From contig CAIIXF020000001.1 in the NCBI GenBank assembly GCA_903813345.2, forward strand, positions 7,817,098 through 7,881,097: a stretch of DNA of 64,000 bases, in the 5' to 3' direction. Shown piece by piece: positions 51,701 to 63,759 of the stretch. The first letter of the stretch is position 1. Every line of letters begins with the position of its first letter. Made by a program: the position numbers and the translations under genes. The notes beneath the pieces are model-generated. The model searched no databases. It was not told the origin of the DNA and saw only the letters and a program-made list of their open reading frames with translations. Source of the DNA: Owenia fusiformis. Its lineage: Eukaryota; Annelida; Polychaeta; Sabellida; Oweniidae.

Positions 51701-54700
51701 AAAATGCCATTACAAGTCCAAGGCTCTCTTCAACTATTTGATATTTTCGAAGACACCTCATTTTACAGACAAGAAACCCCATCCCTGTGATATTGTTCCA
51801 AAGTATAGCTAATTATCCCACCGAACAAAGCTTGTAGGGATATAGAGAAGCCGTTTGTCCATCCGTCTGTTTGTTAACTCAGATACCATTTATGGACCAA
51901 ATTATGGAATATTCCACATTTTATATGCTAAGTGTTATGAGCAAAGGACCTTTGCTCAGGAGGCATTTTTGGTGCAAATATTATAGGCTAATGTCATAGG
52001 GCCAAAGGACCTCTGCTAAAGAAGGAATTTCCAATATGACTACGATTTTACAATATTTTGTGGAAAACAAGATTCTTTTAAGATGTCTTTTACATGTTAC
52101 CGATCTGCTGGTTTACATTATACAATGTAGTTGGAGATACCAAAAATCGAGATAAACTGATTTCAATAATAAATTAACCTACACTGTGCAATGTAAATGT
52201 ACATGTATTTTCAGCATGGGAGTAGTGTAAAGGTGACAAATGCCCCAGAAGGTGTTTCTCACTTCAGACAAGGCTGGGCTAGGAAGGTGCAATCTCACAC
52301 AGATTTTGGCCCTGCACACAACCATGCAACAATTATTTTGCATCTTGACCTCACTATGGTAGGCAACTTCTTTTATGATTGATTCATTCTATAAAACCAA
52401 ACCAAATTGTCTCTATTATAATAGTTCATTAGTACCCAAAGGAACAAATAAATATTCGTAGAATGCCTAAATCTGTTCAGTAATATCCAATCAGGTTACC
52501 AGGAAACATGTGGTATAAAATCTACATTCACACATAGCTAGGCAAGGTGTGTCCATTTCCAGCCAATCCGAACAGTATTTCACATATAGAACAGTGTGTG
52601 AAATAATCAATAACACATGCAAGGTCACAGTTGTCATGGTGATGAATGGACTTTTCGCATTGGATTTGATGACTTGCCAACTTAACCCTTGCAATCACCC
52701 TAGTGATTTTGTTCCTTTTTAGATGATTTTATAGAAAAAATTTGCAATGAGTGAAAAGAATTTAAGCCCAAGACTCAATGCATTGAAGCTGCTTCATTCC
52801 ACTCAGGCGTTGTTTCCTAAACTTTGCATTCCCGTTGCGTGGTCATGCAAACGTTTGGAAACAACACCTTCATGGTATGATTCAGCAAACAATGCACTGA
52901 GTCCAGGGCTTAAATCCTTAAGTAGCACCATGTTTTATTTCTTATACAACTGCATGTTATTTTACTGGGTATTGTATGAGAAATGTTTTTTGGAGTAATT
53001 GGATTTTGATAATGCTTTTAGAATATATAACTTTTATTGACATCTTGTATCATAACATGATTACATTATAGGCGAGTAGAACCAATGGCCAAATGTGCCA
53101 GGAAAGTACTTTTTAAAATACATCATGGGGAAAAGGACAAATGAGGTACCATTGTAAAGCTAAGGACTTCGGCTTTTCAAATCCACTTGTACCTAAGTTT
53201 GAATTTGGGGCAAAAATTGCAAAAACATCCGTTTCCATAGCAACCATTTAAAATATAATCAATAAATCAGAAATCACCTTTCGGATCGTAGAATGCCTGT
53301 TATCTGTCCAATTCTAATGATACATATATCAAAATGAAGCTATTGATGCCCCCTTGTTTATAAACAAGAAAATATGCAAATTAGCTAATTTGCATATCTA
53401 TTATGACATCATAAGTAGATTTTTTAACCGAATTTGAGATATTTTGGAGATTTACCTGATATAATAATGAAGGATTATTTGTAATTGAAAATTATTGGTA
53501 GATATTACTAATAATTCATTATTTGAGTTAGAAATAAATTAACTGCAAGGTTTGAAAAGTGCTAAAAATCAAAATCATAGGATATCCGATAAATATTACA
53601 CTTACATCAACAATATCACTGTTGCTTATCACAATAATATTGAAAATATTTTATTGCTCAATTCTATGTCTGAAAATATACAAAATAGTGTACCTTTATC
53701 CTCATGCTTATCCTTTATCCCGATGCTATCTTAGTAAGCATTATATAGTCCTGCAATATTTCAACTCATGGCCGTCAGATGGGGGGGGGGGTGCGACGGC
53801 TGCGACCGCACCCCCTCTGACACCCCGCCACATTTTCTTGTGAATTTTTTTTTCTAATTTTTTTTCCATTGACCCATACACTTTAATAGTGCCCAGAAAG
53901 CACCAAATAGCATATTTAAATTGTAAAATTTTCTAAGGAAGTAGGCCACCCGTATCATCCCCCCCAAAACAATTAACAATATTTCTGGGGGACTAACACT
54001 TGCTCCCCCTCTGGCATCCTCACCCCACCTCCCACACGGGCATGGACTCATACACTTTGAAAGTATCCAGAAAGCACTAAATAGCATCTTAAAATTGTAG
54101 AATTTTCTAGGGGAAGGGGGCCACCTCTCACACCCCCCACAAAACTATTCTAAAGTTCTTAATTTATTTTATGTACTGTCTCAGACACTTTTAAAGTGCT
54201 CAGACATCATCAAATAGCTCCTTGATATAGTCAATGCTTCTGGGGACTAACACTTGCTCCACCTCTGGCATCCTCACCCAACCTCCTCCTCGGGCTCCGT
54301 TTGACACCCCCCCCCCCAAAAAAAAAAGAAAGTAAATATGATTTAATCTTTTTTATTGACTCATGCACATTAATAGTGCCAAGAAAGCACCAAATAGCAT
54401 CGTAAAATTGTAAAATTTTCTAAGGAAGTAGGCCACCCCTCACACCCCCCACAAAACAATTGACAAAAATTCTGAATTTATTTCATGTATTGTCTCAGAC
54501 ACATTTTAGGTGCCCAGACTTCATCAAATAACACCTTTATATGGTCAATGTTTCTGGGGACAGATATGGGAGACAAAAATTGTGATTGTTGTTCATTTTT
54601 TATTGACTCATACACTTTAAAAGTGCCCAGAGAGCACCAAATATCATCTTAAAATTGTAAAATTTTCTAGGAGAGTTGGTCACCCATCACATCCCCCACA

Positions 54701-57700
54701 AAACAATTGAAAAAAAATATGAATTCCATGTATTATCTCAGACTCATTTTTAAAGTGCCCAGACATCATCAAATAGCACCTTGAAATGGTCAATGTTTCT
54801 GAGGGAAAACCCTTTGCCCCCCCCTCTGGCATCCCCACCCCACCTCACCCTTTTATCCTCTTTGACACCCCCCAAAAAATCGAAACTCATTTTTTATTGA
54901 TTCATATACTTTGAAAATGCCCAGAAAGCACCAAATAGCATCTCAAAAGTGTAACATTTTCAAGGGTGGGGGGCACTCCTCACCCCCCCCCCCCACACAA
55001 ATCAATTGGGAATGTTTGGAAGTTGCATTTGTTAATTTTAAACACTTTAAAAGTGCCCAGAAATCACCAAGTGACATACTGTATAAGTGGTAATTTTGCC
55101 TAATCATTTAATTTGCCTATTTCCTAATATTTGCCAGGTTCCCAAAATTAAATGTCGGAAATATTGTCTTTATAATGTTATCCAATGGGAGGTTTCTTGT
55201 CATTAGGAAAATTAAAAATAGGAAAATGATGAAATTTGACCATTCGGAAAATTAACCACTCGGATTAAATACCACTTATACAGTAATGAAATCATAAATA
55301 ATTCTGACACCGCATCCCAAAAACTAAAGCATTCATTTACTCGAACATACTAAAAGTGCTCAGAATTAACCAGACAGCATCTTGAATTAGTAAAATTTTC
55401 CTGTGCTGCCCACTCGCTCCTCTAAGAAGAAAATAATTAAAAAATCAGAATTTCTTTAAATTGATTCTATTGCCTTCTAGCACACCCTCCCTTTTCCATT
55501 GTTTCTCCAAATTGCTCTTTCAATATTTAGTCTAAAAACATGATATGAAAACAATAAAATACTACAAAATAGACTGAGTGGCCTTGATATAGAGAGTATC
55601 TGACCCCCCCCCCCCTCTGACTTACGCGATTTGATTTACGCGGAAAAAATGACAATTTTATTTTCTCTTTATTAAAAACCGCACCCCCTTGGAGAAAAGT
55701 GTCTTCGGGCCTGCAACTTATGATGGAAATTTTGGATGCATGCTGGATTTGTAACTTTTCAGTATATTTAGAGTGTCCTGAATTCAAATCTGCCGGATGC
55801 AATTTGAGTACTTTGCGGCATTAATCTGTACAGCCATTTCAATATATGCATTCCAGGGTCCATTTTTCTCAGTTTTTTCAATTCAATGCATTTGTATTTG
55901 CTAATCTTAAAGGAAATATATAGATCTAATCAATTTAATTGTGATTTTACATGATATTTTACATATTTTCCAATTTGTTCCAGGAATTTCAGGTTCAAAC
56001 AGTTAAAATAATTAAAAGTATTTGATTTTTTCCTTGTTTTCTTCATGTTTTGGCCAGTTTTTGGCTTCCAGTATAAAACTGCGCATTGTTTAAATATAGC
56101 AATAGGTGCACTTGTAATGATTTGATTATAACTAAAATTCCAAATATCATTAATGGAATAGGAACAGCAGATTAATATCATAGGTAACATATTTGGTCTA
56201 TACGGAATGACATTACTCCATATTATAGATGTAGTTTGGAGAAAAATACACATATTAATGATACATAATACTAATTGGGGTAACTAGGGTGCCACTAGAG
56301 GGTGCTAGAGAACTAATTGGGGTAACTAGGGTTCTATGGGGGCCTACTAGAGAACCAATTCGGGTAACAAGGGTGCCACTGGGGGCTACTAGAGAAACAA
56401 TTGGGGTAACCAGGGTGCCATTAGGGGCTACTAGAGAACCAATTAAGGTAACAAGGGCGCAACTAGAAGCTGAGAACCAATTAGGGCAACTAGGGTGCTA
56501 ATAGAGAACCAATTTTGGTAACTAGGGTGCTATTGGGGCCTACTAGAGAACCAATTGGGGTAACTAGGGTGCTACTAGAGGCTACTAGAGAACAAATTGA
56601 GGTAGTTAGGGTACTACTAGAGAACCAATTGAAGTAACTAGGGTGCTACTAGAGAACCAATTTGGGTAACCAGGGTGCTATTGCTGCCTACTAGAGAACC
56701 AATTGGGGTAACTAGGGTGCTATTGAAGGCTACTGGAGAACCAATTGGTGTAACTAGGGTGCTACTAGAGGCTACTAGAGAACCAATTGGGGTAACTAGG
56801 GTGCTACTAGAGGCTACTAACAAATTGAGGTAGTTAGGGTGCTACTAGAGAACCAATTGAAGTAACTAGGGTGCTACTAGGGGCTACCAGAGAACCAATT
56901 GAGGCACCTTGGGTGCTCCTTGGGCTATTAGAGAACCAATTGGGGTAACTAGGGTGCCAATAGGGGCTACTAGAAAACCAGCTGGGGTAACTAGAACAAT
57001 ACCGGGGGCAACTAGAGAACCAGTTGGGGTAGTTAGGGTGCTATAAGAGGCAACAAAAGAACCAATTTGATAACTAGGGGTCTATTAGGGGCTACTTGAG
57101 AACCAATTGGGGTTAACTAGAGAAATACCAGGGGGGAACTAGAGAACCAATTGGGGTAGTTAGGGTGCTATTAGGGGGAACAAGAGAACCAATTGGATAA
57201 CTAGGGGTCGACTAGGGACAACTGGAGAACGAATTGGGAACAAGGGTGTTACTAGAGAACCAATGGGGGCAACTAGGGTGCTACTAGAGAACCAATTAGG
57301 GTAACTAGGGTGATAATAGAGGCTACTAGAGAACCAATTGGGGCAATTAGGGTGCTTCTAGAGAACCAATTTGGGTAATTAGGGTGCTATTGGGGCCTAC
57401 TAGAGAACGAATTGGGGTAACTAGGGTGCTACTAGAGGCTACTAGACAACAAATTGAGGTAGTTAGGGTGCTACTAGAGAACCAATTGAAGTAACTATGG
57501 TGCTACTAGAGAACCAATTGGGGTAACTAGGGTGCTATTGCGGCCTACTAGAGAACCAATTGGGGGTAACTAGGGTGCTATTAGAGGCTACTAGAGAACC
57601 AACTGGTGTAACTAGGGTGCTACTAGAGGCTACTAGAGAACCAATTGGGGCACCTAGGGTGCTACTTGGACTATTAGAGAACCAATTGGGGTAACTAGGG

Positions 57701-60700
57701 TGCCAATAGGGGCTACTGGAAAACCAATTGGGTTAACTAGAACAATACCGGGGGCAACTAGAGAACCAGTTGGGGTAGTTAGGGTGCTATAAGGGGCAAC
57801 AAGAGAACCAATTTGATAACTAAGGGTCTACTAGGGGCTACTAGAAAACCAATTGGGGTAACTAGAACAATACCGGGGGCAACTAGAGAACCAGTTGGGG
57901 TAGTTAGGGTGCTATAAGGGGCAACAAGAGAACCAATTTGATAACTAGGGGTCTACTAGGGGCTACTTGAGAACCAATTGGGGTTAACTAGAGAAATACC
58001 GGGGGCAACTAGAGAACCAATTGGGGTAGTTAGGGTGCTATTAGGGGGAACAAGAGAACAAATTGGATAACTAAGGGTCTACTAGGGGCTTCTAGAGAAT
58101 GAATTGGGAAACAAGGGTGTTATATATTTGTATTTTTCTTGAAAATCAATATTTTATAAAAATGGGGTAGGGATACCATACTTTATCTGTATTATGAAGT
58201 AATATCATTTTGGAGAGACTACATAAACCTATGGTATTTATCTGCTGTTTGCACTTCATTTATTATACTTGGAAGTTTTAGTAATAATCCAGTCACTATA
58301 AATACATTTAGTCCTTGGAAAAGAGAATCTTGAATCTTATTTGTATAGTTATTTTACTTCAACAATAGGGCAGGTACCGCATAAATTTGACCAAATGTAA
58401 TTATATTTAGACAAATCATGATAACTATGGATGCTAATTGATCATTACACAATAAAAAATATTACATGTGAGCACTATAAACACCAACCAATATGATAAA
58501 AGGTATTATCTATCATTATTATGTGTATTTTTCTTGAAAATCACTATTTTACCATACTACATCTATAATATGGAATAGTGTCATTTCGTATAGACCAAAT
58601 ATGATACCTGTGGTATTAATCTGCTGTTCATATTCCATTAATGATATTTTGAAGTTTTAGTTATAATTCAACCATTACAAGTGCACCTATTGCTATATTT
58701 AAACAATGCGCAGTTTTATACCGGACGCCAGAAACTGGCCAAAATATGATGAAAACAAGGGAAAAATCAAATCTAAATCATATTGAAATGGCTGTACAGA
58801 TTAATGCCGCAAAGTTCTCAAATTGCATCTGGCAGATTTGAATTTAGGACACCCTAAATATACAGAAAAGTTACAAATATAGCATGCATCCAAAAGTTCC
58901 ATCATTCTTGAAAATATGGCAATATATATTGCAGGACTAATATGCAGATCACTATTGTGCATATTAACATACATGTCTTATATGTCTTATGTAAATAATG
59001 CTAATATAGCAGAAATATGGAAATACATTAATATTGTATGTATACATTTAAAATACAATTTGTTTATTCTTTATAAACATATGATTTATCCTAAAATGGA
59101 TTTTGAATAAAATTAATAGTTCTAGTACCAATATGATATTATTTAAAAAATATTAACTTCACACAGTAAATGAATACATTTGGTTTTAGTGCATTCTGCC
59201 CTCAATCCCTTTAACCTACAAATGCTTTTTCTGGACAAGTCACCAAGAAGGATACTTTTCATACCCATTTATAAGTAGACTCAAACACATTTAAAAGCTA
59301 ATACTCAAATTATTTCTAGCATCAATAATGATATTTAAATAGTAGTAATTCTACCAGTTTATTTATAATTATAACTAATATGTTATCATTAATATCAAAA
59401 ACATCTCAAAATTACCTAAACATTGGTTGAAAAAATATAATTATGACATCACAATAAATATGCAAATGAGCAAATAGACATATCTTGTTAATTATGAACA
59501 GGGGGCCTCAATAGCTTCATTTTGGTATATATATCATTAAAATCGGACCAAGAACATATGTACTATGTTCAAAAATATGATTTCTGATTAAATGATTAAA
59601 TTTTAAAGTTGCCATGGAAACGGCTGTTTTTAGCTTTTTTCAAACCTTGCAACCAATTTATTTCGAACTCAAATGATGAAACTTAGTTATGTCTACCAAT
59701 ACATTTTCAATTACAACTAATGTCTCATTATAATATCAAATATATCACCAAAATACCTCAAATCGGCTCAAGAATCTACTTATGACGTCATAATAGATAT
59801 GCAAATTAGCTAATTTGCATATTTTCTTGTTTATAAACAAGGGGGCGTCAATAGCTTCATTTTGATATATGTATCATTAGAATTGGACAGATAACAGGCG
59901 TTCTATGATCCGAAAGGTGATTTCTGATTTATTGATTATATTTTAAATGGTTGCTATGGAAACGGGTGTTTTTGCAATTTTTGCCCCAAATTCAAACTTA
60001 GGTACAAGTGGATTTGAAATGCTGAAGTCCTTAGCTTTACAACGATACCTCATTTGTCCTTTTCCCCTTCGTGTATATTAATCACAATTTTCAGACCTCC
60101 ATTCTACTAGCCATTAGTTATTAGTCATAACTATGAAAAAACTAAATATCTAAACTACAAATACTAACTAAGGCAAAAGTACAAAAATATATACGAGATA
60201 TACAAAAACCCAAAATAAAGGTAGTATACATCATGATGAAAGGACAAGGTTACAAGGTTACATTTAAAGTGTGGTGCACATACCCTGCATTCTGACTACA
60301 AATTCTTAAATGAATGATAAATGAATTTTCCAATGTGTCTTTGTAATGTTAAGTTTTTACTTGAAATGAGATTGACAAATAAATTTTCACTATAGAGGTC
60401 AAAGTTACTTAGAATTTCACGAGCCTTAGTGTACAGTAATTGTCTATGCTCATCATTCTTTGTACAAGTTAAAAGGGAATGACATTCATCCTCTATATGT
60501 TTACAGGTATTGCATAATCTTTCCTCTCTAGGTTTTGGTTTTGGCTTTGCATGTCCACGGGGTACCATCGAATAATTTTGGCAACGTACCGGAGAATGAC
60601 ATTTTACTAAGAAATGGCAATAATTTAGCACAATATATTGTTTTAACTAGAGTTCTACTTTGATTTTGACAAAAGTAAGTATTCCATGCAATGGCTATTT

Positions 60701-63700
60701 CATTCATGAGTTTGTAGGAATTCTGTTGGAACCCAGTTCTGATCAAGTACGAAGTTATTGAAATCGGCGCAGTCAGACTTTACTCCGAAAGATGGTTTTT
60801 CGATTATAACTTTTTACAACATTTAAGTATAGACTTTTGAAAAAAGTACAGAATAGTCCTTATACTATTGAATAATTCTGTTATTTCTGATTCACACGAC
60901 TCTGATTTGTTTAATTAAAAAAAAAGTTTAAAAAATATTACTTAGGAACGTAACCGGAGCTGGGAACGTAACCGGAGCAGATCAGTTGAATTATATAATT
61001 TAAAAAAATAAAATATATGATTTAAAGCATATACAGATATATATTAATAAATACGCATTCGAACAATCCCGTATGTTTTTAAATTAGTATATGTGCTTTA
61101 AATCATATATTTTAATTTTTCTGATTAAATAATTCAACTGATCTGCTCCGGTTACGTTCCCAGCTCCGGTTAGGTTCCTAAGTAATATTTTTAAAACTTT
61201 TTTTTTAATTAAACAAATCAGAGTCGTGTGAATCAGAAATAACAGAATTATTCAAAAGTATAAGGACTATTCTGTACTTTTTTCAAAAGTCTATACTTAA
61301 ATGTTGTGAAAAGTTATAATCGAAAAACCATATTTCGGAGTAAAGTCCGTCTGCGCCGATTTCAATAACTTCGTACTGGGTTCCAACAGAATTCCTACAA
61401 ACTCATGAATGAAATAGTTATTGCATGGAATACTTACTTTTGTCAAAATCAAAATAAAACTCTAGTTAAAAAATATATTGTGCTAAATTATTGCCATTTC
61501 TTAGTAAAATGTCGTTCTCCGGTACGTTGCCAAAATTATTCGATGGTACCCCGTGATGTCTTCCAGTCTCAATCGCCAATCGATGAAAACTCATTCGAAA
61601 TCTACTTATCGCCAATCTATACTTTTTATTATCTAATTTCAAATATAATTCAATTCTAAAATCTTTTTTGAACAATTTATACGTTCAATAACACTCCATT
61701 TAAGATAAGTAGACATTTTTAAGACTCTCAAAGTTCATCAACAATTACATTGTAAGTTCTTTTGTTTTAGCGCACTGGTGACAGCCCCCTTCCACACAGG
61801 TCAAGGTTGACCATAGTGAAGCTTGCAGGTTCTGAGAAGTTGTCAGATGAATCAATTCAATTACGTATGAGAGAGGGACCAACATTAAACAAGTCTGTCG
61901 TAGGATTGAGTCAGTATGTCGCTGCCTTGGCCAATCAGCCTTACCCCGATAGAAATGTCAGCAGCTTGTAAGTCAGGTTTTTATCATCCAACCAATAAAT
62001 TATATTCTCCGTTACATAAAAATATGATATTTTTCAGATTTTTTCAAATGCTTGTGAAAATGAAAGATTAAGGAACAATTTCTGGGACATACTTTCAGAA
62101 AACAATTCTTGTTAGAGCATCTAAACCTTGAATATCAACTATTAAGTACAATTTGTTGATTTGACTTTTCTAGTGATGCAAAGTTGCCGAATATTCTAAA
62201 AGATGAGATTGGAGGTAACTGCAAGACGAGGGCTATTGTTTGCTTGAAGCCGGACTCAGATCCAAACATTCTGACTGGGATACTAAGATTTTGTTCTCAG
62301 TTATCCCAAGTTGTTAACTTCCCTGTATTGAATGACAGTTTCACTCAGGTAGGTAATCTTAATAATCTATGACCACAATTGGAAAAATCATTTGAATGAT
62401 TGTATAGTTTGCTTTTTCTTTCCATTATTTCTTGCCATTTTAAATAGTGCACATTTTGTGATAGCTATAAGCCTCTAGCATAACTTATAACAGCTAATGT
62501 TTTATACTGATTGTAGGCCTACCATTAAAATAATAGGATTCTAACTAAAAAAATGCTGAAACTTTGCATTATTATGAATTCAGACATGCCCATTCCGATA
62601 AAATGGACTGAAATGTTTAATCTCAGCTCGTAATATGCTTTTCCAATGCTAAATGTTCACTGCAAAAAGTTGGAATAGCAAGGTTCTATTTAAAGCATAA
62701 CATATTTCCATTACAGCAACTAGTGACTCAGTTTAGAGCAAAGATCCTGACTCTGAAGGGAGGTATAGGTCTGGGGGCTGGCCTACCAAACACTTACCAG
62801 CTCGGAGATGTCCAGGATGAGCTCAGGAGAATACAAACAGAAAATGTAAGATGGGACTAATTTAGTGATTAATTGCTCCTACCCTCCCCACTCTATTTCC
62901 ACGTCGTCTTATGAATGGGGAGAAGGGACCATGACCCATGTTAATATTAGAAACCTATCAGCCTTACTTCAATAGAAATGTCAGCAGGTTGTAAGTCAGG
63001 TTTTCATCATTCCTATCATCCAACCTGAATTGTACATATGTATTCTATACTAGATATAGGAACAAATACACATGGAATTTTAAAAGTTATTAAGTTCTGA
63101 AGAAGAGGTTCAGAAGAGGTGACATATTGTTATAGTCTGTAGCTTTATTGTGGATGGTGTTTAGCATTTGGAGTTCAGCATCTGTAACAATTTGCGTTTG
63201 GCATCTGTAAAAATTTACAACTTACATTGGTAATGACATTTGTTAATGCCTAATGTCTTTATCATACCACATACTTCATCTAATTTCATATTTTTGTTGC
63301 TTATAAAGTTGGAGCTCCGTGACAGGAATGAGAGATTACATGAAAGATTGGAGCAGGTACAAGGAAGATTTGGCAACCTGGCTACCACTAAAACCGACCT
63401 GTCATCCCAACTATTGCTCTCAGAAGAGGAAAAATTAAAGGTATGACCAGTACCAGTGCTTTCATGAATCACCAGCCTTATCTTTACCAAAGCGTTTATT
63501 TCTGACAAGACCATCTAAAACGGGTGTAAATTTTCAAACAATTTACCATGAGGTTTACATTACATACAAGAAAATATTGTTTCCAAATTATTCTAGTTCG
63601 ATTTGTTTAATATGATAAATACGTGTACTGTGACAAATCTTTGAATTTTTATATTTATTCGTTGAATTTTAGGTATCTAAGACTCTCGTTGATCTACAAA

Positions 63701-63759
63701 TTGAGAACAATAAACTGAAGGAAGAACATGAGAAGGACAAGTTTGAGTTGACAAATAAG
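48753..63759 (+). CDS. CCDC78: CCDC78-like protein with N-terminal degenerate kinesin motor domain (exons 1-9; 3' part outside window)
   Basis: CCDC78 is a centriole/deuterosome-associated scaffold of multiciliated cells in vertebrates. Exons: 48753-48871, 49492-49709, 50016-50179, 52215-52358, 61771-61967, 62174-62348, 62717-62845, 63309-63440 and 63673-63759, all GT-AG and in phase (455 codons). Residues 1-345 form a kinesin-type head: VVGRLRPP at the start, YNVCILVAGESGAGKAYTL (P-loop region, 70-88), FQMYELFNELVRDLL, switch I region DFGPAHNHATI, switch II IVKLAGSEKL, and LKDEIGGNCKTRAIV. From about 370 it is coiled coil; EEEKLKVSKTLVDLQIE matches the EQQLQISKELVDIQI block of human CCDC78. 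Catalytic motifs are altered (P-loop T to A at 85, switch II D to K at 232), so ATPase activity is unlikely. The 9.4-kb fifth intron is packed with repeats. Confidence 0.88.
51817..52110 (-). repeat. Fragment of a pearl-like element end
   Basis: It starts 'attatcccaccgaacaaagc', then 'ttgtagggatatagagaa' and 'tccatccgtctg'. This is related to the reverse complement of the terminal block at about 11950-12000. The stretch to about 52110 has internal duplications ('ggacc(t)tttgctca'/'ggacctctgctaaa') but no long tandem core. Confidence 0.5.
53850..55420 (-). repeat. Diverged tandem array with two alternating sub-units
   Basis: Sub-unit 1 ('attgactcatacactttaaa', 'agtgcccagaaagcacc', 'aaattgtaaaattttctagg') recurs near 53868, 54044, 54354, 54601, 54897, 55035 and 55339. 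Sub-unit 2 ('tgtctcagacac', 'cccagacatcatcaaatagc', 'tggtcaatgtttctgggg') recurs near 54173, 54487 and 54728. C-rich runs separate them. Minus-strand translations of sub-unit 1 repeat a phrase like FYNLNMLFGAFWALLKCM, but stops and C-runs break the frame. Confidence 0.75.
56271..58125 (+). repeat. 42-bp minisatellite, about 1.85 kb
   Basis: The consensus is about 'gagaaccaattggggtaact' followed by 'agggtgctactagaggctac' and 'ta' (42 bp). There are 32-bp variants lacking the last block, and a longer higher-order segment with 'aacaataccgggggcaacta' repeated near 56995, 57730 and 57865. It forms the centre of the giant foldback structure. Confidence 0.92.
60296..61675 (-). pseudogene. LINE reverse-transcriptase C-terminal remnant, split by a foldback element
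   Basis: A fragment of a non-LTR retrotransposon ORF2. The N-terminal piece (about 61556-61675, minus) reads LAISRFRMSFHRLAIETGRH. The C-terminal piece (60296-60555, minus) reads KPKPREERLCNTCKHIEDE then CHSLLTC, with a CX2C...HX(4)C-type zinc-binding knuckle typical of the end of LINE proteins, and runs to a stop at 60296-60298. The two pieces are separated only by the element at 60556-61555 and one 5-bp duplication. The upstream part of the retrotransposon is missing (a stop lies just beyond 61675), so the copy was already truncated. Not related to the host gene whose intron contains it. Confidence 0.8.
60556..61555. mobile_element. 1,000-bp foldback element, CAC...GTG ends, 5-bp target-site duplication, inside LINE remnant
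   Basis: Nearly perfect inverted repeat with arms of about 470 bp around a centre near 61055. It begins CACGGGGTACCATCGAATA and ends CGATGGTACCCCGTG. ATGTC flanks both sides (60551-60555 and 61556-61560). The element sits between two pieces of one reverse-transcriptase reading frame, which independently fixes its borders. The CAC ends and 5-bp duplication are shared with the element at 13846-14381, although the internal sequences differ. No transposase is encoded. Confidence 0.9.
63118..63249 (-). repeat. Dispersed repeat with 'tgttacagac' blocks, copy 4 (reverse)
   Basis: On the minus strand it reads 'ggcattaacaaatgtcatta', 'gatgctgaactcc' and 'gactataacaatatgtcacc', with 'tgttacagatgc' between. 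It is the reverse counterpart of the copies at 5636, 38832 and 42593. It lies in a CCDC78-like intron. Confidence 0.45.

Larger units (their letters stand above)
53071..60112. mobile_element. Giant foldback structure of about 7 kb in a CCDC78-like intron
   Basis: The outer arms pair in reverse: 'ggggaaaaggacaaatgagg' and 'aattagctaatttgcatat' blocks at 53130-53430 match the complement at 59800-60075. Inner arms pair as well: 55695-56255 ('gcggcattaatctgtacagc', 'tggtctatacggaatgac') match the complement at about 58535-58900. Between the left outer and inner arms lies a diverged tandem array (53850-55420). A 42-bp minisatellite (56271-58125) sits at the centre. The right arm contains a diverged direct repeat of about 340 bp (about 59440-59640 and 59740-59960). 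Exact borders and target duplication are unclear, and no transposase is seen. Confidence 0.7.

Noticed and set aside
56289-56823. Open frames on both strands in the 42-bp minisatellite
   Set aside because: They arise because the unit is a multiple of three; no start, splice or protein-family support.
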